Assembly: GCF_006912135.1 (NCBI RefSeq)
Contig: NZ_VIRS01000016.1
Coordinates: forward strand, 1-64,000
DNA: 64,000 nt
Source: Cryptosporangium phraense
GTDB lineage: Bacteria; Actinomycetota; Actinomycetes; Mycobacteriales; Cryptosporangiaceae
Direction of reading: 5' to 3'
Below are positions 53,201 to 61,994 of this stretch, piece by piece. Within the stretch, counting starts at the first letter, position 1. Every line of letters begins with the position of its first letter. The notes under the pieces were generated by a model that ran no database searches, was not told the DNA's origin, and worked only from the letters and a program-made list of their open reading frames with translations. Made by a program: the position numbers and the translations under genes.

Positions 53201-56200
53201 CTTACCGGTGTCACCAGGGACGGTGGTGTAGGAGAGCTGCCAGGGCTGCTCGGCTACCGGGGTGATCGTGGCGAGGATGCCGTCGGCGTCGTACGTGTAG
53301 GTGGTCGCGAGGTGGGCGCTGCCGTTGTCCAGGCGGGGGTCCCAGACGCTGGCCAGCCGGCCGTTGCTGTCGTAGGCATACTTGGCGAGGACGACGGTGC
53401 GCATCGCTGGGGTGGAGAGATCGGGATCCCAACCAGTGAAGGCGATCTGGGTGACCCGTCCGGTGTAGTCGCCGGGAGTGGTGGCGGTGGCGGTCGTGAT
53501 GGTGGCGTAGGTGAATGACAGCGCGCGGCAGCCCTTCACCAGTCCGGCGATGCCGGCGCCGCAGGTGACGCCGTTAGGTACCGGCGCGAGGATTCGGGTC
53601 GGCCGGGTGACGGTAGTCGAGGCGACGGTCGCGGTTTCCCATGAGGTCGTGGTGGTCTGGGCGGACCCGGGCACGGTGACCGCAGTTGGCTTCCACGCAG
53701 TTGAGCCGCTGGGAAGAGTGAAGGTGGTGACGTTTCCGTCGAGGTCGGCCAGCGTGTAGGTGTTCGCATCGGGTTTAGCGAGGGTGAGGTCTTCGTAGCC
53801 GAGCTCGGGCAGGTAACCGCCGCCGGACTTGACAGTGAATCCGATCGAGCTGCCGCCAGACGTACCGACCTGCACGACCGTGCCCACGACGGTCAGGCCG
53901 GTATAAGTGGAGTCCGCCGCCAGGACCGAGGCGGTGGAGGTCCAGCCCGGGCCGAACATCGCCGTCGGGTCGGTCGTCGTTGCCTTACGGGTGTTGAAAG
54001 TTCGCCCGACGGTCAGGTCACTGCCGTAGGAGTCGACGGACACATCGGAATAATTGATCGCGAGGTTGCCGCTGACCAGGTTGACCGACCCTGGCCCGAC
54101 GCTCGCGGAGGCGGCTCCATCGGCGGCTTGGCTGAGCGTGAACTTCAGTGGCGCCGAATCGCCTGAGGTGCCGGGGAGCAGGACTCGTGCTTGGACGGGG
54201 CCGTCTAGCGGGTCGGGTCCGGGTTCGGCGTCGTTGAAGGTCTTGGCGACGTTCCATGTGAGCTTCGGGAAGGCACCCGAAACGCGGGCCTGCGGCCAGG
54301 TGACGGCTCCGCCAGCGGCGAGGGTGACGTCAGCGGTGGGGACGTTGACCCAGGTGTCGGTATCGGCGCGACGCCACTGGAGTGTGTAGCCACTCACCGT
54401 TGACGGAGCAACGGCCTGCACCGAGGTGAAACCGGTGACCTGCTGACCCTTCACCGGGGTGGTGATGGCCGCTTGACCAACGTTGAACGCGTACGAGGTG
54501 AGCGGTCCATAGTTGCCGGCCGCGTCCCGGGGGCGGACGTAGAGGGTGTGCGGGCCGTCAACGTCGGGCGTCAGAGAAATCGTGGCGGCGCCGGAGGTCG
54601 CGCGGATCTCCGTGGTAGGTGGGTTCTGGTCGAGCCCGTAGGCGAAGCCGGCGAAGTCGCTGTTGTTGCCGAGCGTGAAGTTGCCGGCTTGGTCGGCGCG
54701 TTTGGACCAGGCTCCGGCGGGATAGTCGGTGCTCGAGACGGTGGCGGCGACGGGTGGTGTGGTGTCGATGCTGAAGGTGGCATCGGCGGACCAAGGTGAG
54801 TAGTCGACGCCGTCGTAGCCGCGGACCGACACGGTGTAGGACTGCCCGTTGGTCAACGCGGTTGACGGGGTCCAGGCGACCCAGGAGCCGTTGGTGCCGG
54901 AGTTCGACAGGCCGGAGGCGATGACGGTGGTGCCTTGCCGGACGCGATATTCGGTCTGAACGCGCTGGCCGGCGTCGCCGTCCTTGACGATGGTGCGGAA
55001 CTGCGGCTTGGTCGCGGAGATCTTCCGCGGGTCGGTGCAATTGACGTAGCAGTCGGTGATCGTCAGCCCGCGGGGCTGGGTCGGGACCGTGTTGTACGTG
55101 ACGTCCAGGACCGGTGAGTTGTCGAACTCCTTGTAGTAGGTCGAGTTCGACTCATTCGCCACCGGCGCCCGGATCCCGAGCGAGGTCCCCGACCAGCCGG
55201 AGTTCGCGGCGGTCTGAATGTGCGCGGTGATCGGGAAGGACACGTCACCGGCGGGACAGCTGCTGCCGCCGCCGAGGGCGGTGGTCTGGGTGCCGAGCAA
55301 GTTCTTCCAGTGCGCGGTGTCGTCGGTGTAGTTGGCCCACGTGGTCGTGGAGTAGATCGCCGAGGTGTCCCACAGCTGGAACGGGGTGGCGGTGCAGCTC
55401 CACGAGTCGGTCTCGTGGATCCGGAAGTTCGCGGAGATGATGTGCGTGCCGTTGAGCGGCTTGGTGTCCATGCCGAACAGCGACCGGAACTTCGTGGCGC
55501 CGGAGTTGTAGGTGCCTACGACCGCCGGGAGGCTCGAGTTGTAGTAAGGGGTGTTGGGGTCGTCGGACTCCAGCAGCGACCACAGGAAACGGTTGACCGT
55601 CACCCCCGGGTCGATGAACACCGGGTACTGCGTGGCCGCACCGGTCAGCAGCGCCGCGTCCGGTCTCACGGTGACCTTGCCGGCCGTGACGCTGGTGGTC
55701 AGCTGCTTGCGGCGCTTGGAGGTCCGCGGGCCCTTCGACGAGCCACCCAGCCGCGGCTTACCCGCGCTGTCGGTGGCCGCAGCCGAGGAGTCCCACATCC
55801 GCGGCGCCGCGCCGACCAGCACCGGCTTGTCCTTATTCTTCCCGAAGACCTGCAGCGTTCCGGCCTGATCGGTGGTGACCTGGCCACCCGGCACCGAAGT
55901 CGGGAACGACAGCTCCTGAAGGGCGGGGTTCGCGGCAGCCTCGGCGGTCTTCACGACGAGGACCTCGGAGTAGCCCTGGCCATCTGCCGTGACCTTCAAG
56001 TCCACACCGGGCAGCACGTCCGGGTAGGTGGCGGTGTCCCCCGACAGCGTCGGCGTGGGCAGCTCGCCGAGGACCTTCGGCGGGTCGATGGTCAGCGTCG
56101 TGCCGCCGTAGCCGACGGTGACCAGCGGGCCGGTGCCGCCGCCGGAGAACCCCAGGTCGACACTGGTGGCCTTCGGCCGGACCGTGCCGTCGCTGCCAGC

Positions 56201-56638
56201 CGCCAGGTCGGTGTCGATCGGGTCCCACGAGCCGTCGGCGCGCTTGACCCGCACCGGCCGGGCGTTGGCGGTCATGGTCAGTGAACCGTCGGGGTTGGCG
56301 AACACCTGAGTCGTGTCGGTCCGCCGGGACAGCACCTCGACGCGTTTCCCGGTAGCGCGGGCGGTCAGCCGGGCCGCGCCCGGATCCGGTCGGGTCAGCG
56401 GCCCGGTCGCGGCCGGCGCGGCCGGCTTGACCGCCGGAACCGGCGCGGCCTTCGCGCGGCGCATCCCAGGTAGCTGCGCGAGCGACACGGCCAGCGCGAA
56501 CACAAGCGCGAGCAGGAGCGCGGTGTGCAGCCGCCGCCGAAGCGGCACCGGCGGTACGGGGTGCGTAGGGGGCGCCGTGGCCGATAACGGTGGAGAGACC
56601 GGCGACGCGAGCCGGGCAGCGAACGAGCGGAACACCAC
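50276..56638 (-). CDS. RHS-repeat polymorphic toxin with colicin E3-type rRNase tip
   Basis: GTG 56638 starts a 2120-residue protein. A signal/anchor helix (about 34-58) is followed by a large beta-rich secreted region with fibronectin-like parts, then RHS/YD repeats (many YDxxGR, about 1150-1900) and the RHS core end (TLMGVRLYSPATGRFLQRDP, then LDLDG at ~1970). The last 70 residues contain YYEWDYTHGDIEVYD, in which D2082, H2085, D2087 and E2089 have the spacing of the catalytic D-x-x-H-x-E-x-E of the colicin E3 ribonuclease, followed by a PTTGKIYKP segment. Colicin E3 cuts 16S rRNA in the decoding centre and stops translation. The toxin is probably exported to intoxicate neighbours. Confidence 0.9.
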   Translation of the reverse strand: MVFRSFAARLASPVSPPLSATAPPTHPVPPVPLRRRLHTALLLALVFALAVSLAQLPGMRRAKAAPVPAVKPAAPAATGPLTRPDPGAARLTARATGKRVEVLSRRTDTTQVFANPDGSLTMTANARPVRVKRADGSWDPIDTDLAAGSDGTVRPKATSVDLGFSGGGTGPLVTVGYGGTTLTIDPPKVLGELPTPTLSGDTATYPDVLPGVDLKVTADGQGYSEVLVVKTAEAAANPALQELSFPTSVPGGQVTTDQAGTLQVFGKNKDKPVLVGAAPRMWDSSAAATDSAGKPRLGGSSKGPRTSKRRKQLTTSVTAGKVTVRPDAALLTGAATQYPVFIDPGVTVNRFLWSLLESDDPNTPYYNSSLPAVVGTYNSGATKFRSLFGMDTKPLNGTHIISANFRIHETDSWSCTATPFQLWDTSAIYSTTTWANYTDDTAHWKNLLGTQTTALGGGSSCPAGDVSFPITAHIQTAANSGWSGTSLGIRAPVANESNSTYYKEFDNSPVLDVTYNTVPTQPRGLTITDCYVNCTDPRKISATKPQFRTIVKDGDAGQRVQTEYRVRQGTTVIASGLSNSGTNGSWVAWTPSTALTNGQSYTVSVRGYDGVDYSPWSADATFSIDTTPPVAATVSSTDYPAGAWSKRADQAGNFTLGNNSDFAGFAYGLDQNPPTTEIRATSGAATISLTPDVDGPHTLYVRPRDAAGNYGPLTSYAFNVGQAAITTPVKGQQVTGFTSVQAVAPSTVSGYTLQWRRADTDTWVNVPTADVTLAAGGAVTWPQARVSGAFPKLTWNVAKTFNDAEPGPDPLDGPVQARVLLPGTSGDSAPLKFTLSQAADGAASASVGPGSVNLVSGNLAINYSDVSVDSYGSDLTVGRTFNTRKATTTDPTAMFGPGWTSTASVLAADSTYTGLTVVGTVVQVGTSGGSSIGFTVKSGGGYLPELGYEDLTLAKPDANTYTLADLDGNVTTFTLPSGSTAWKPTAVTVPGSAQTTTTSWETATVASTTVTRPTRILAPVPNGVTCGAGIAGLVKGCRALSFTYATITTATATTPGDYTGRVTQIAFTGWDPDLSTPAMRTVVLAKYAYDSNGRLASVWDPRLDNGSAHLATTYTYDADGILATITPVAEQPWQLSYTTVPGDTGKGRLKQVTRSALTAGTAKTTVVYKVPVSGAGAPYDLSASQTTRWGQAEPPAQATAVFSPDQVPDGDPAAGTMPSSWTRAQISYLDPSGRTVNTTAPGNYTDATWYDATNNAVRILTATNRARALNASTTDTATDEAALAERYTTRNLFEAGGRRLKETFGPEHDTAIPDGSGGWITQRARTHTVNTYDEGAPSGNTYDLVTTQVTGARLADGSDADTRTTTTGYDWNLRQPTSVTTDPAGLNLTARTAYDATTGLVTSTTAPAGGTTTNTPRTTQTVYYSAGTNTTNSECGSHAEWANLPCRVQAGGSPSAGQPIPVTTTTYDLFNQPRVSTEKTPSGTLLRTTTTAYDSAARPLTTDVAASAGTALPTTKTVYEASTGRAIRTQSLSGTTVTAEIVRGYDGLGRLTSYIDADGTTATTTYDLLSRPVTTSDGKGTQTLSYDDGAERRGLLTQVVDSQAGTFTASYDADGRMIAEGLPNTLTITTAYDETGDAVTQSTSEPGCTPTNDCIDLDEQVTQTAHGQWATHSTDLSGQEYAYDRAGRLTKTRDYAEPVSGYAGCTTRSYGFDNATNRTSYTSYAPADGGDCQTATAATSKTWTYDTADRTTSTGYTYDALGRTSTVPSADTANSAGDLTVSYYTNDLVRALTQAGTTTTYALDVLPSRARSWGNGSTTNTNHYDSDSDAPSWTAAGSTYRRNIAGPDGALAAIYDSATGKTRIQITNLHGDILAIAASNLTTDPGILATFETDEYGNPRDSGDIGYVRYGYLGDHQRAADNPAGITLMGVRLYSPATGRFLQRDPLVGGSCNDYEYGCGDPVNQLDLDGRCICLPIQHALDRYITLQAKTLIYIYKGARWVYVNKRWIFIGAIAAFNPAAAAYWASKAGGKSSGGTGSSNSGRAPQMQPSQSPKWRGFRNFRGNRKYNGKDGRAREYYEWDYTHGDIEVYDYRGVHKGSMEPTTGKIYKPAVRGRRITL

Positions 56639-56725
56639 GCACCCCCATGGGCACAGACAACACAGAAAGCTCAGGAGTACCGAGCCGCGTCAGATTGCCG
56701 ATAAGGAAATGCGGTGCGCCAGGAA

Positions 56726-56808
56726 TTGCGGGTAACCCGCAACAGGTCTGTGGATCGACCGCAATGCGCTTGCGGATTTCCCGCAATTCCTTTGCGGCTT
56801 ATCCGCAA
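56726..56808. promoter_or_regulatory. Array of four 22-bp-phased palindromic operators
   Basis: Four 17-bp sites of the form YTGYGG-N5-CCGCAA/TTGCGG-N5-CCGCAA start at 56726 (a perfect palindrome TTGCGGGT-A-ACCCGCAA), 56748 (CTGTGG half), 56770 and 56792. Their centres are exactly 22 bp apart, so all lie on one DNA face. They sit midway in the divergent region of the RHS gene (start 56638) and the response-regulator gene (start 56890), about 85 bp from each. A regulator binding cooperatively here could control both. Confidence 0.8.
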
Positions 56809-56889
56809 GGTCGCACTCGTGGACGAAACCGTGCCAGTGATTCGCGTCCGGATAATCTGCGGGCTCGACAGTACGGTTAGAGTGCGGGC

Positions 56890-57540
56890 ATGACCGACCT
56901 CGGCGCGCCCGTCTCCGCATCATCCGGGTTGCGGGTGGCCGTCGTCGATGACCACCCGACGACCCGGGCGGGCACCAAGCTGCTGCTCACTGAAGCCGGC
57001 TACCGGGTGGTAGCGGAGGCCGGCACGCTCGCCGAGGCGCACGCGATCCTCGCCGCGGATACCGTCCCGGCGGTGCTGGTCCTGGATTTGAATCTGCCGG
57101 ACGGGCACGCGCTGCGCCATCTGCCAGAGCTACGTCGCCGAGCACCCGGAGTGCCGATTCTGATCCTGTCCGCGCAGGACGACCTGCCGGTCGTGCGGGC
57201 GGTCCTCGCCGCAGGCGCGGCCGGGTTCGTGCTGAAGGATGCCCCCGCGGCGGTGCTCGCAGCGGCCGTCGCGGAAGTCGCGGCGGGCGGGACCTATGTG
57301 CAGCCTCAATTGGCCGCCCGGCTGGCTCGCGGCCCTCAGCCGGTCGCGGCCGGGTTGAGCGAGCGCGAGCAGGCGGCGATCCGCCTCTGGGCCGACGGAC
57401 ACACGAACGCCCAGGTCGCCCAGACGTTGTCGGTCAGCGTCCGGACGGTGGAATCCATCCGCGCCGACCTACGGACCCGCCTTGGGCTCAACGATCGCGC
57501 GCAGATCGCGGCCTATGCCCGCACGCAGCTCCCCCACTGA
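56890..57540 (+). CDS. NarL/FixJ-family response regulator
   Basis: The 216-residue protein has a receiver domain (VAVVDDHPTTRAGTKLLL, phosphorylation site D66 in LVLDLNLPDG, conserved K in FVLKDAP) and a LuxR-type helix-turn-helix (LSEREQAAIRLWADGHTNA, SVSVRTVESIRADL). It is followed by its likely kinase at 57682. It is divergent from the RHS toxin gene across an array of palindromic sites and is the obvious candidate to bind them. Confidence 0.95.
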   Translation: MTDLGAPVSASSGLRVAVVDDHPTTRAGTKLLLTEAGYRVVAEAGTLAEAHAILAADTVPAVLVLDLNLPDGHALRHLPELRRRAPGVPILILSAQDDLPVVRAVLAAGAAGFVLKDAPAAVLAAAVAEVAAGGTYVQPQLAARLARGPQPVAAGLSEREQAAIRLWADGHTNAQVAQTLSVSVRTVESIRADLRTRLGLNDRAQIAAYARTQLPH

Positions 57541-57541
57541 C

Positions 57542-57560
57542 CCGACCCGACGGGGGTCGG
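57542..57560. terminator. Short hairpin after the response-regulator gene
   Basis: CCGACCC (57542-57548) and GGGTCGG (57554-57560) form a 7-bp stem just after the stop at 57540. It is weak, so read-through to the kinase is possible. Confidence 0.4.
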
Positions 57561-57681
57561 CCGGGAGAGCACGGCACTCGCGCAACGGGCACAGCCCGCC
57601 GCTGAGCTCAGCACGCACTCCAGGATGTGAATTTCTCACAGGTCACTCTTACACCGGCCGAGTGTGGTGTTTCATGACTGA

Positions 57682-58782
57682 GTGTCTTTTTCACCGCCGG
57701 TTAGCGCCACGCCGACGGTTCAGCCTCTACGGCAGCGGCTGACCAGCGCCTGCGTCATCCTCCTCGTCGCCGCCGTCAGCCTCGACCACCGCCCCATACC
57801 GCGCCTCGCCGACACGGCCGTCGCGGTGGCCGGCACCGCGTTGGCCGCGGGGCTGGCGCTGCGCGCCGCCCCACGTACCCGGGTCCTCTATCTGGCTGGC
57901 GCGCTGTTCGGGGTAGCGGTCGCGCTCTCCAGCCTGCCGATCCGCGGAGATCTACCGATCGTGGGCTCTGGGCGGGCGTTCTATCTGCCTGCCCTGGTCC
58001 TGGTCGCGATCGCCGGGGTGCTGGCCTGGCCGGAACTGCGGGCGGCGCTCAGCCAGGACCGGGAGAAGATCCGCACCGCCGCGGTGGAAAACAGCCGCGC
58101 CCACACCAGCAGGGAACTGCACGACGAAACCCTGCAGGCACTCATCCACCTGCGGCGCAGCCTCGAGCACGCCGCCGCCGACCCCGACGTCGACGAGCTG
58201 CGACAGGCCGCCAAAGACGGCGCCGCGCTGGCCGCCGAGCAGATCATCGCGCTGCGCGACATCATCGCCGACCTGCACCCCTCCCTGCTCACCGACCTGG
58301 GTCTGGACGCCGCCCTCGAAACACTGGCCGATCGCATTGCCCGGCGACACCCCGAACTCTCCGTCGAGTACCGATCCGAGCCGCCGGGGAGCTCGGAGAC
58401 GGTCGATACCGCGACCGCGTTGGCCATGTACCGGATCGCGCAGGAAGCACTGACCAACGCCGTCAAACACAGCGGCGCCACCCACATCGTCCTCAGCTTC
58501 ACCCAGCACGGCACCGACCTCACCCTGCAAGTCACCGACAACGGCACCGGCCTCACCCAGCCCACCGGCAGTACTCCGCCGCGGCGCGCGGCGCGGCCCC
58601 GCGACGCAGGCGACTCTGGTGGCATTGGTATTGCTGCCTTGCATGCCCGCGCAGCCCTCCATGACGGCCACATCACCATCGACAGTCCCGCATCCGACCG
58701 CCCGGGCACCCCAGGGACCATCGTCACCGCGCATCTGCGCAGCGACCCCCACCGAGTCGTTCGCGAGTCAACGGCGGTGTGA
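57682..58782 (+). CDS. Sensor histidine kinase (HisKA_3 type)
   Basis: GTG 57682 starts a 366-residue protein with 3-4 membrane helices in residues 15-115, a coiled segment, the HisKA_3 phosphoacceptor H147 in SRELHDETLQALIHLRRS, and an HATPase domain with N-box IAQEALTNAVKHSGA and G-boxes DNGTGL and GIGIAALHARA. It is the partner of NarL-type regulators. With little extracytoplasmic sequence, it probably senses membrane or intramembrane signals. Its gene is 140 bp after the regulator. Confidence 0.9.
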   Translation: MSFSPPVSATPTVQPLRQRLTSACVILLVAAVSLDHRPIPRLADTAVAVAGTALAAGLALRAAPRTRVLYLAGALFGVAVALSSLPIRGDLPIVGSGRAFYLPALVLVAIAGVLAWPELRAALSQDREKIRTAAVENSRAHTSRELHDETLQALIHLRRSLEHAAADPDVDELRQAAKDGAALAAEQIIALRDIIADLHPSLLTDLGLDAALETLADRIARRHPELSVEYRSEPPGSSETVDTATALAMYRIAQEALTNAVKHSGATHIVLSFTQHGTDLTLQVTDNGTGLTQPTGSTPPRRAARPRDAGDSGGIGIAALHARAALHDGHITIDSPASDRPGTPGTIVTAHLRSDPHRVVRESTAV

Positions 58783-58813
58783 TCGGCCGGCGCTCCGGCT
58801 ACGCCTCAATCGG

Positions 58814-58874
58814 CTGCGGATTTCCCGCAATTCTTCTGCGGGGTTTCCACAGACTTTCCGCGGGTTGCCCGCAA
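58814..58874. promoter_or_regulatory. Array of three 22-bp-phased palindromic operators
   Basis: Sites of the same 17-bp type start at 58814 (CTGCGG-ATTTC-CCGCAA), 58836 (CTGCGG-GGTTT-CCACAG, degenerate right half) and 58858 (CCGCGG-GTTGC-CCGCAA). Centres are exactly 22 bp apart, as in the array at 56726-56808. They precede the GTG at 58943 by about 70 bp, so the cell-wall operon should share the regulator of the RHS/response-regulator region. Confidence 0.75.
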
Positions 58875-58942
58875 ATTCCTGACTCCGATCGCGGCGAAAT
58901 GCAGGCTGGGGCCGTTCAAGTTCCTGCCTGCCGAGGTGATCC

Positions 58943-59395
58943 GTGGCCGTTCCCCTTATCGACCAGGACCGGATCCGCCCTTCGGACCCCACGCGCGTAC
59001 GCCGAAGTAGGAAACCGGCACCGACACGCCACCCGCAATTCTTTCCGGTGCTGGCGATCGTCGCGACCGCAGCGATCATCCTGCTGTCGTTCCTCAGCGC
59101 CGCGGAGAACTCCGAGACCACGAGCAACACGCAGGTCTATCGGATCGACTGGAAAAGCCCCGACGGCACCTGGCAAACCTGGACCTGGGGCGTCGCCACC
59201 CTGCCGCAGGCCGCCGCGCGCCGGCAGACCGCCAAGCGCACCTGCCAGCGCCAATCCGCTACCCACACCTGCCGGGCCACCACTGTTGCGGAGTTCGACA
59301 CCGCGCAGGCCGCCCTCGCCTACCGGCAGACCGCCTGCCGCAACCACACCGCCACCACCGGCCGGGCACCGGCAGGCATGGCCACGTGCGACTGA
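58943..59395 (+). CDS. Hypothetical single-pass membrane protein
   Basis: GTG 58943 begins a 150-residue protein with a basic cytoplasmic start, one helix (FFPVLAIVATAAIILLSFL) and an extracytoplasmic part with four cysteines (RTCQRQSATHTCR, TACRNH, MATC). It overlaps the next gene by 10 bases and is first in the operon behind the operator array. Family unknown. Confidence 0.65.
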   Translation: MAVPLIDQDRIRPSDPTRVRRSRKPAPTRHPQFFPVLAIVATAAIILLSFLSAAENSETTSNTQVYRIDWKSPDGTWQTWTWGVATLPQAAARRQTAKRTCQRQSATHTCRATTVAEFDTAQAALAYRQTACRNHTATTGRAPAGMATCD

Positions 59396-60960
59396 ACCCG
59401 CTCGCGCCCCGCACCACCGGCCGCCACCGGGCACCCACGCCCACCGGCTGCGCCTACGGATCACCGCACTGCCACCGCAGCAGACACGGTCTCCGCGGCC
59501 TCGCCGCCATGCTGCCGCTGCTGCTCGCCGCGACCGGACTGCTCACCGGCGCGGGCATCCTCCCTGCCGGCAACCGCGAGACCCAGGCTCGCCCGATCCT
59601 GCCCGAAAGCGCACCAACCGGCGCTCCGATTCCCGACGCTCAGGAGCCCAGCGCGCCAGCGTCAAACGTCCCGTCTCCAGGTCCGACCGGCCCGCTCCCG
59701 AACGACGGCGACCAGCCGCCCCCCGCACCCGCCGTACCCACACCACCAGGCACCTCCCCGATCACCGCCCAGGTCCGCCAGCACGAAGCCGCCACCGAAG
59801 CGGTCGCGGAACGCCTCGAAGACGCCCGCGTCGATCTGCAAGCCCTGACCAACGAACAGACCGCCGCCGCCACCAGGCTCGCTCAGGCCGCCAGCGACCT
59901 CGACACCGCACGCATCGCAGTGGACACGGCATCCCGCGACTCCTACATCACCGCCGCGCGGCGCCCCGCCGGACTACCGGCCGACCCCCGCGACACCATG
60001 TTCGGACACGCCGACGCCCGCTCGGACGCCGCCCTCGCCGCCTTACGCGTCGCCGAAACACGCCACCAGCAGGCCACCGCCGAGTCCGACCGTGCCACCG
60101 CGGCCACCGTCCACCAGCAGCAGACCGTCACCGACCTGTCCGCGGACCTCACCCACCGCGGCCAGGAACTCGACAAACTCCGCGCGGCCCACCAGCCGAT
60201 ACTCGCCGCCGACCGGCGCCGCCAGGAAGCCACCGACGCCGCGGACGCCGCCCGCTACCTGCACGACGCGGACGGCCGCGCCGCCGACGCTGCGCTCAAG
60301 GCCGTCGAGTTCGCGCTGGCCCAACGCGGAAAGCCTTACGAATGGGGCGCTGAAGGCCCCGACCGCTACGACTGCTCCGGCCTCGTCCAAACCGCCTACG
60401 CCCACGCCGGTATCCACCTGCCCCGCACCGCCCGGCCCCAATACCGCGCCACCCCCGCCGTCCCCGTCACCGCGTTACTCCCCGGGGACCTGCTGTTCTT
60501 CGCCACCGACAAAACCAACTGGAACACCATCCACCACGTGGCCATTTACCTCGGCCACGGCCGCATGCTCCACGCCCCCACCACCGGCGACGTCGTCCGG
60601 ATCGCACCGGTCTGGTGGGCCGAGTTCTACGCCGCCACCCGCGTCGTCGTTCCCGCTCCCACAACGCCGGCCGCCAGTCCACACCCCGCCCGGACGCCCA
60701 CACCCTCGCGCCCAGCCACGCCGACCCGCGCCCCGGTGTCCCCAACCGTGTTCCCGACCGGCCCCGCGGCCACCGCGCCTCCCTCACCCGCGCCCACCAC
60801 GACGACCGCACCCCCGCTCCCCGCCTCGACACCCGCGGCGCCCGACACACCGGCCCCGGCGCCCTCCGAGACACCCGCGCTGCCCAGCCCCGCACCACCC
60901 GCCGTCTCCCCGACTGAGTCACCGCTGCCGTCGCCGAGCCCGACAGCCGCCGCTCCATGA
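59386..60960 (+). CDS. NlpC/P60-family cell-wall hydrolase
   Basis: GTG 59386 encodes 524 residues: a hydrophobic signal segment (LAAMLPLLLAATGLLTGAG), a proline-rich linker, a coiled-coil region (~125-280, QVRQHEAATEAVAERLEDAR onward), the NlpC/P60 domain (about 300-420) with catalytic C330 in RYDCSGLVQTAY and H384 in HHVAIYLGHG, and a 100-residue proline/threonine tail. Such proteins cut peptidoglycan stem peptides. The coiled coil with NlpC is typical of RipA-like autolysins. Control by the operator array links wall cleavage with the RHS toxin locus. Confidence 0.9.
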   Translation: MRLNPLAPRTTGRHRAPTPTGCAYGSPHCHRSRHGLRGLAAMLPLLLAATGLLTGAGILPAGNRETQARPILPESAPTGAPIPDAQEPSAPASNVPSPGPTGPLPNDGDQPPPAPAVPTPPGTSPITAQVRQHEAATEAVAERLEDARVDLQALTNEQTAAATRLAQAASDLDTARIAVDTASRDSYITAARRPAGLPADPRDTMFGHADARSDAALAALRVAETRHQQATAESDRATAATVHQQQTVTDLSADLTHRGQELDKLRAAHQPILAADRRRQEATDAADAARYLHDADGRAADAALKAVEFALAQRGKPYEWGAEGPDRYDCSGLVQTAYAHAGIHLPRTARPQYRATPAVPVTALLPGDLLFFATDKTNWNTIHHVAIYLGHGRMLHAPTTGDVVRIAPVWWAEFYAATRVVVPAPTTPAASPHPARTPTPSRPATPTRAPVSPTVFPTGPAATAPPSPAPTTTTAPPLPASTPAAPDTPAPAPSETPALPSPAPPAVSPTESPLPSPSPTAAAP

Positions 60961-61085
60961 GGACGGACCTAAGCAGCTCGAACGCCCAGAGTCATGCCAA
61001 CAACGCACCCGGATTTCTCCAGCCGACGTGGGGGTCATTGCGCGCGCGATCGAGAACCACCCGCGCGCGACCACGAAGGAGTGGC

Positions 61086-61961
61086 ATGTCGATAGACCTC
61101 TACTTCTGGAAGACCGCGCTGCTCGCAGATCCCGACGTCGTCATGGACCGCCTCGCGATGGACGACGCCTCCGTCGTGCTGCCCGACCCTGCGGTCGCCA
61201 CGTTCCGGGCGCAGCTCCTGACGCGCTGGCCGGAGCTCGACGATCAGCTCTCACCGGCCGACGCCGACCTCGAAGCGCACTTCGTGATCATGCAAGTGAC
61301 CTACAGCTGGGATCAGGACGCCATCGACGAGGCGGTCGCGCTGTCTCAACGCCTGGGCGTGTGCCACTACGACCCGCAGACCGGAGACTTCCTCGTTCCA
61401 GCCGGCCACCAACCCGCCACGGATCACCTGGCCGGGTCAACTGCCCTGTTCCCGTGGGCCGATCCCGAAGGATCCCCCGACCCCGAGTTATCCGGAACGG
61501 GGCCGCTTCCAGCGTGGCCGATCTGGGACGTCGCAACCTCACCACGCCTGCGCCCAGCCCGGCTCACCTACGACGGAGAACTCGTCACCGCGCACCGCGG
61601 CGAACAGCTCATCACCCGCCGAGCAGCGGTCATCGTCACCGGCGCACCAGGCCACCTCGACCCCCAACGGCTGACCGCAGCGCTACGCAACGAACTCGCG
61701 GCCACGCACGCGCAGTTCCTCGGCATCCCACTCGCCGATTCCCAGCGCTACTACGCCGAACACCTCGACGGCGAAGCCGACTACCCCGCCTACATCCTCG
61801 TCGGCGGCACCGCGAGCATCCTGTTCCGGCATCACGCGTTCACCGGGCACGACGTCCTCGTGTCCACCGACCCGGCCTACCCCGTGGCCGTCGCCTACTC
61901 ACGGCTCGACGAATACCCCGACCTCGCCGCCCTGGACCCGACCGTCTGGAACCGGACCTGA
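61086..61961 (+). CDS. Hypothetical protein
   Basis: ATG 61086 with AGGAG 5 bases upstream starts a 291-residue acidic, soluble protein. No family is recognised. It resembles small immunity-type or DUF proteins in its tryptophan/aspartate-rich start (MSIDLYFWKTALLADPDVV) and in YSWDQDAIDEAVALSQRLGV. It lies between the NlpC/P60 gene and two YcxB-like genes and may be independent, being 125 bp from the former. Confidence 0.7.
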   Translation: MSIDLYFWKTALLADPDVVMDRLAMDDASVVLPDPAVATFRAQLLTRWPELDDQLSPADADLEAHFVIMQVTYSWDQDAIDEAVALSQRLGVCHYDPQTGDFLVPAGHQPATDHLAGSTALFPWADPEGSPDPELSGTGPLPAWPIWDVATSPRLRPARLTYDGELVTAHRGEQLITRRAAVIVTGAPGHLDPQRLTAALRNELAATHAQFLGIPLADSQRYYAEHLDGEADYPAYILVGGTASILFRHHAFTGHDVLVSTDPAYPVAVAYSRLDEYPDLAALDPTVWNRT

Positions 61962-61994
61962 CCAGGCCGCGGCCTCACGTCTGTTTTCAATCGA

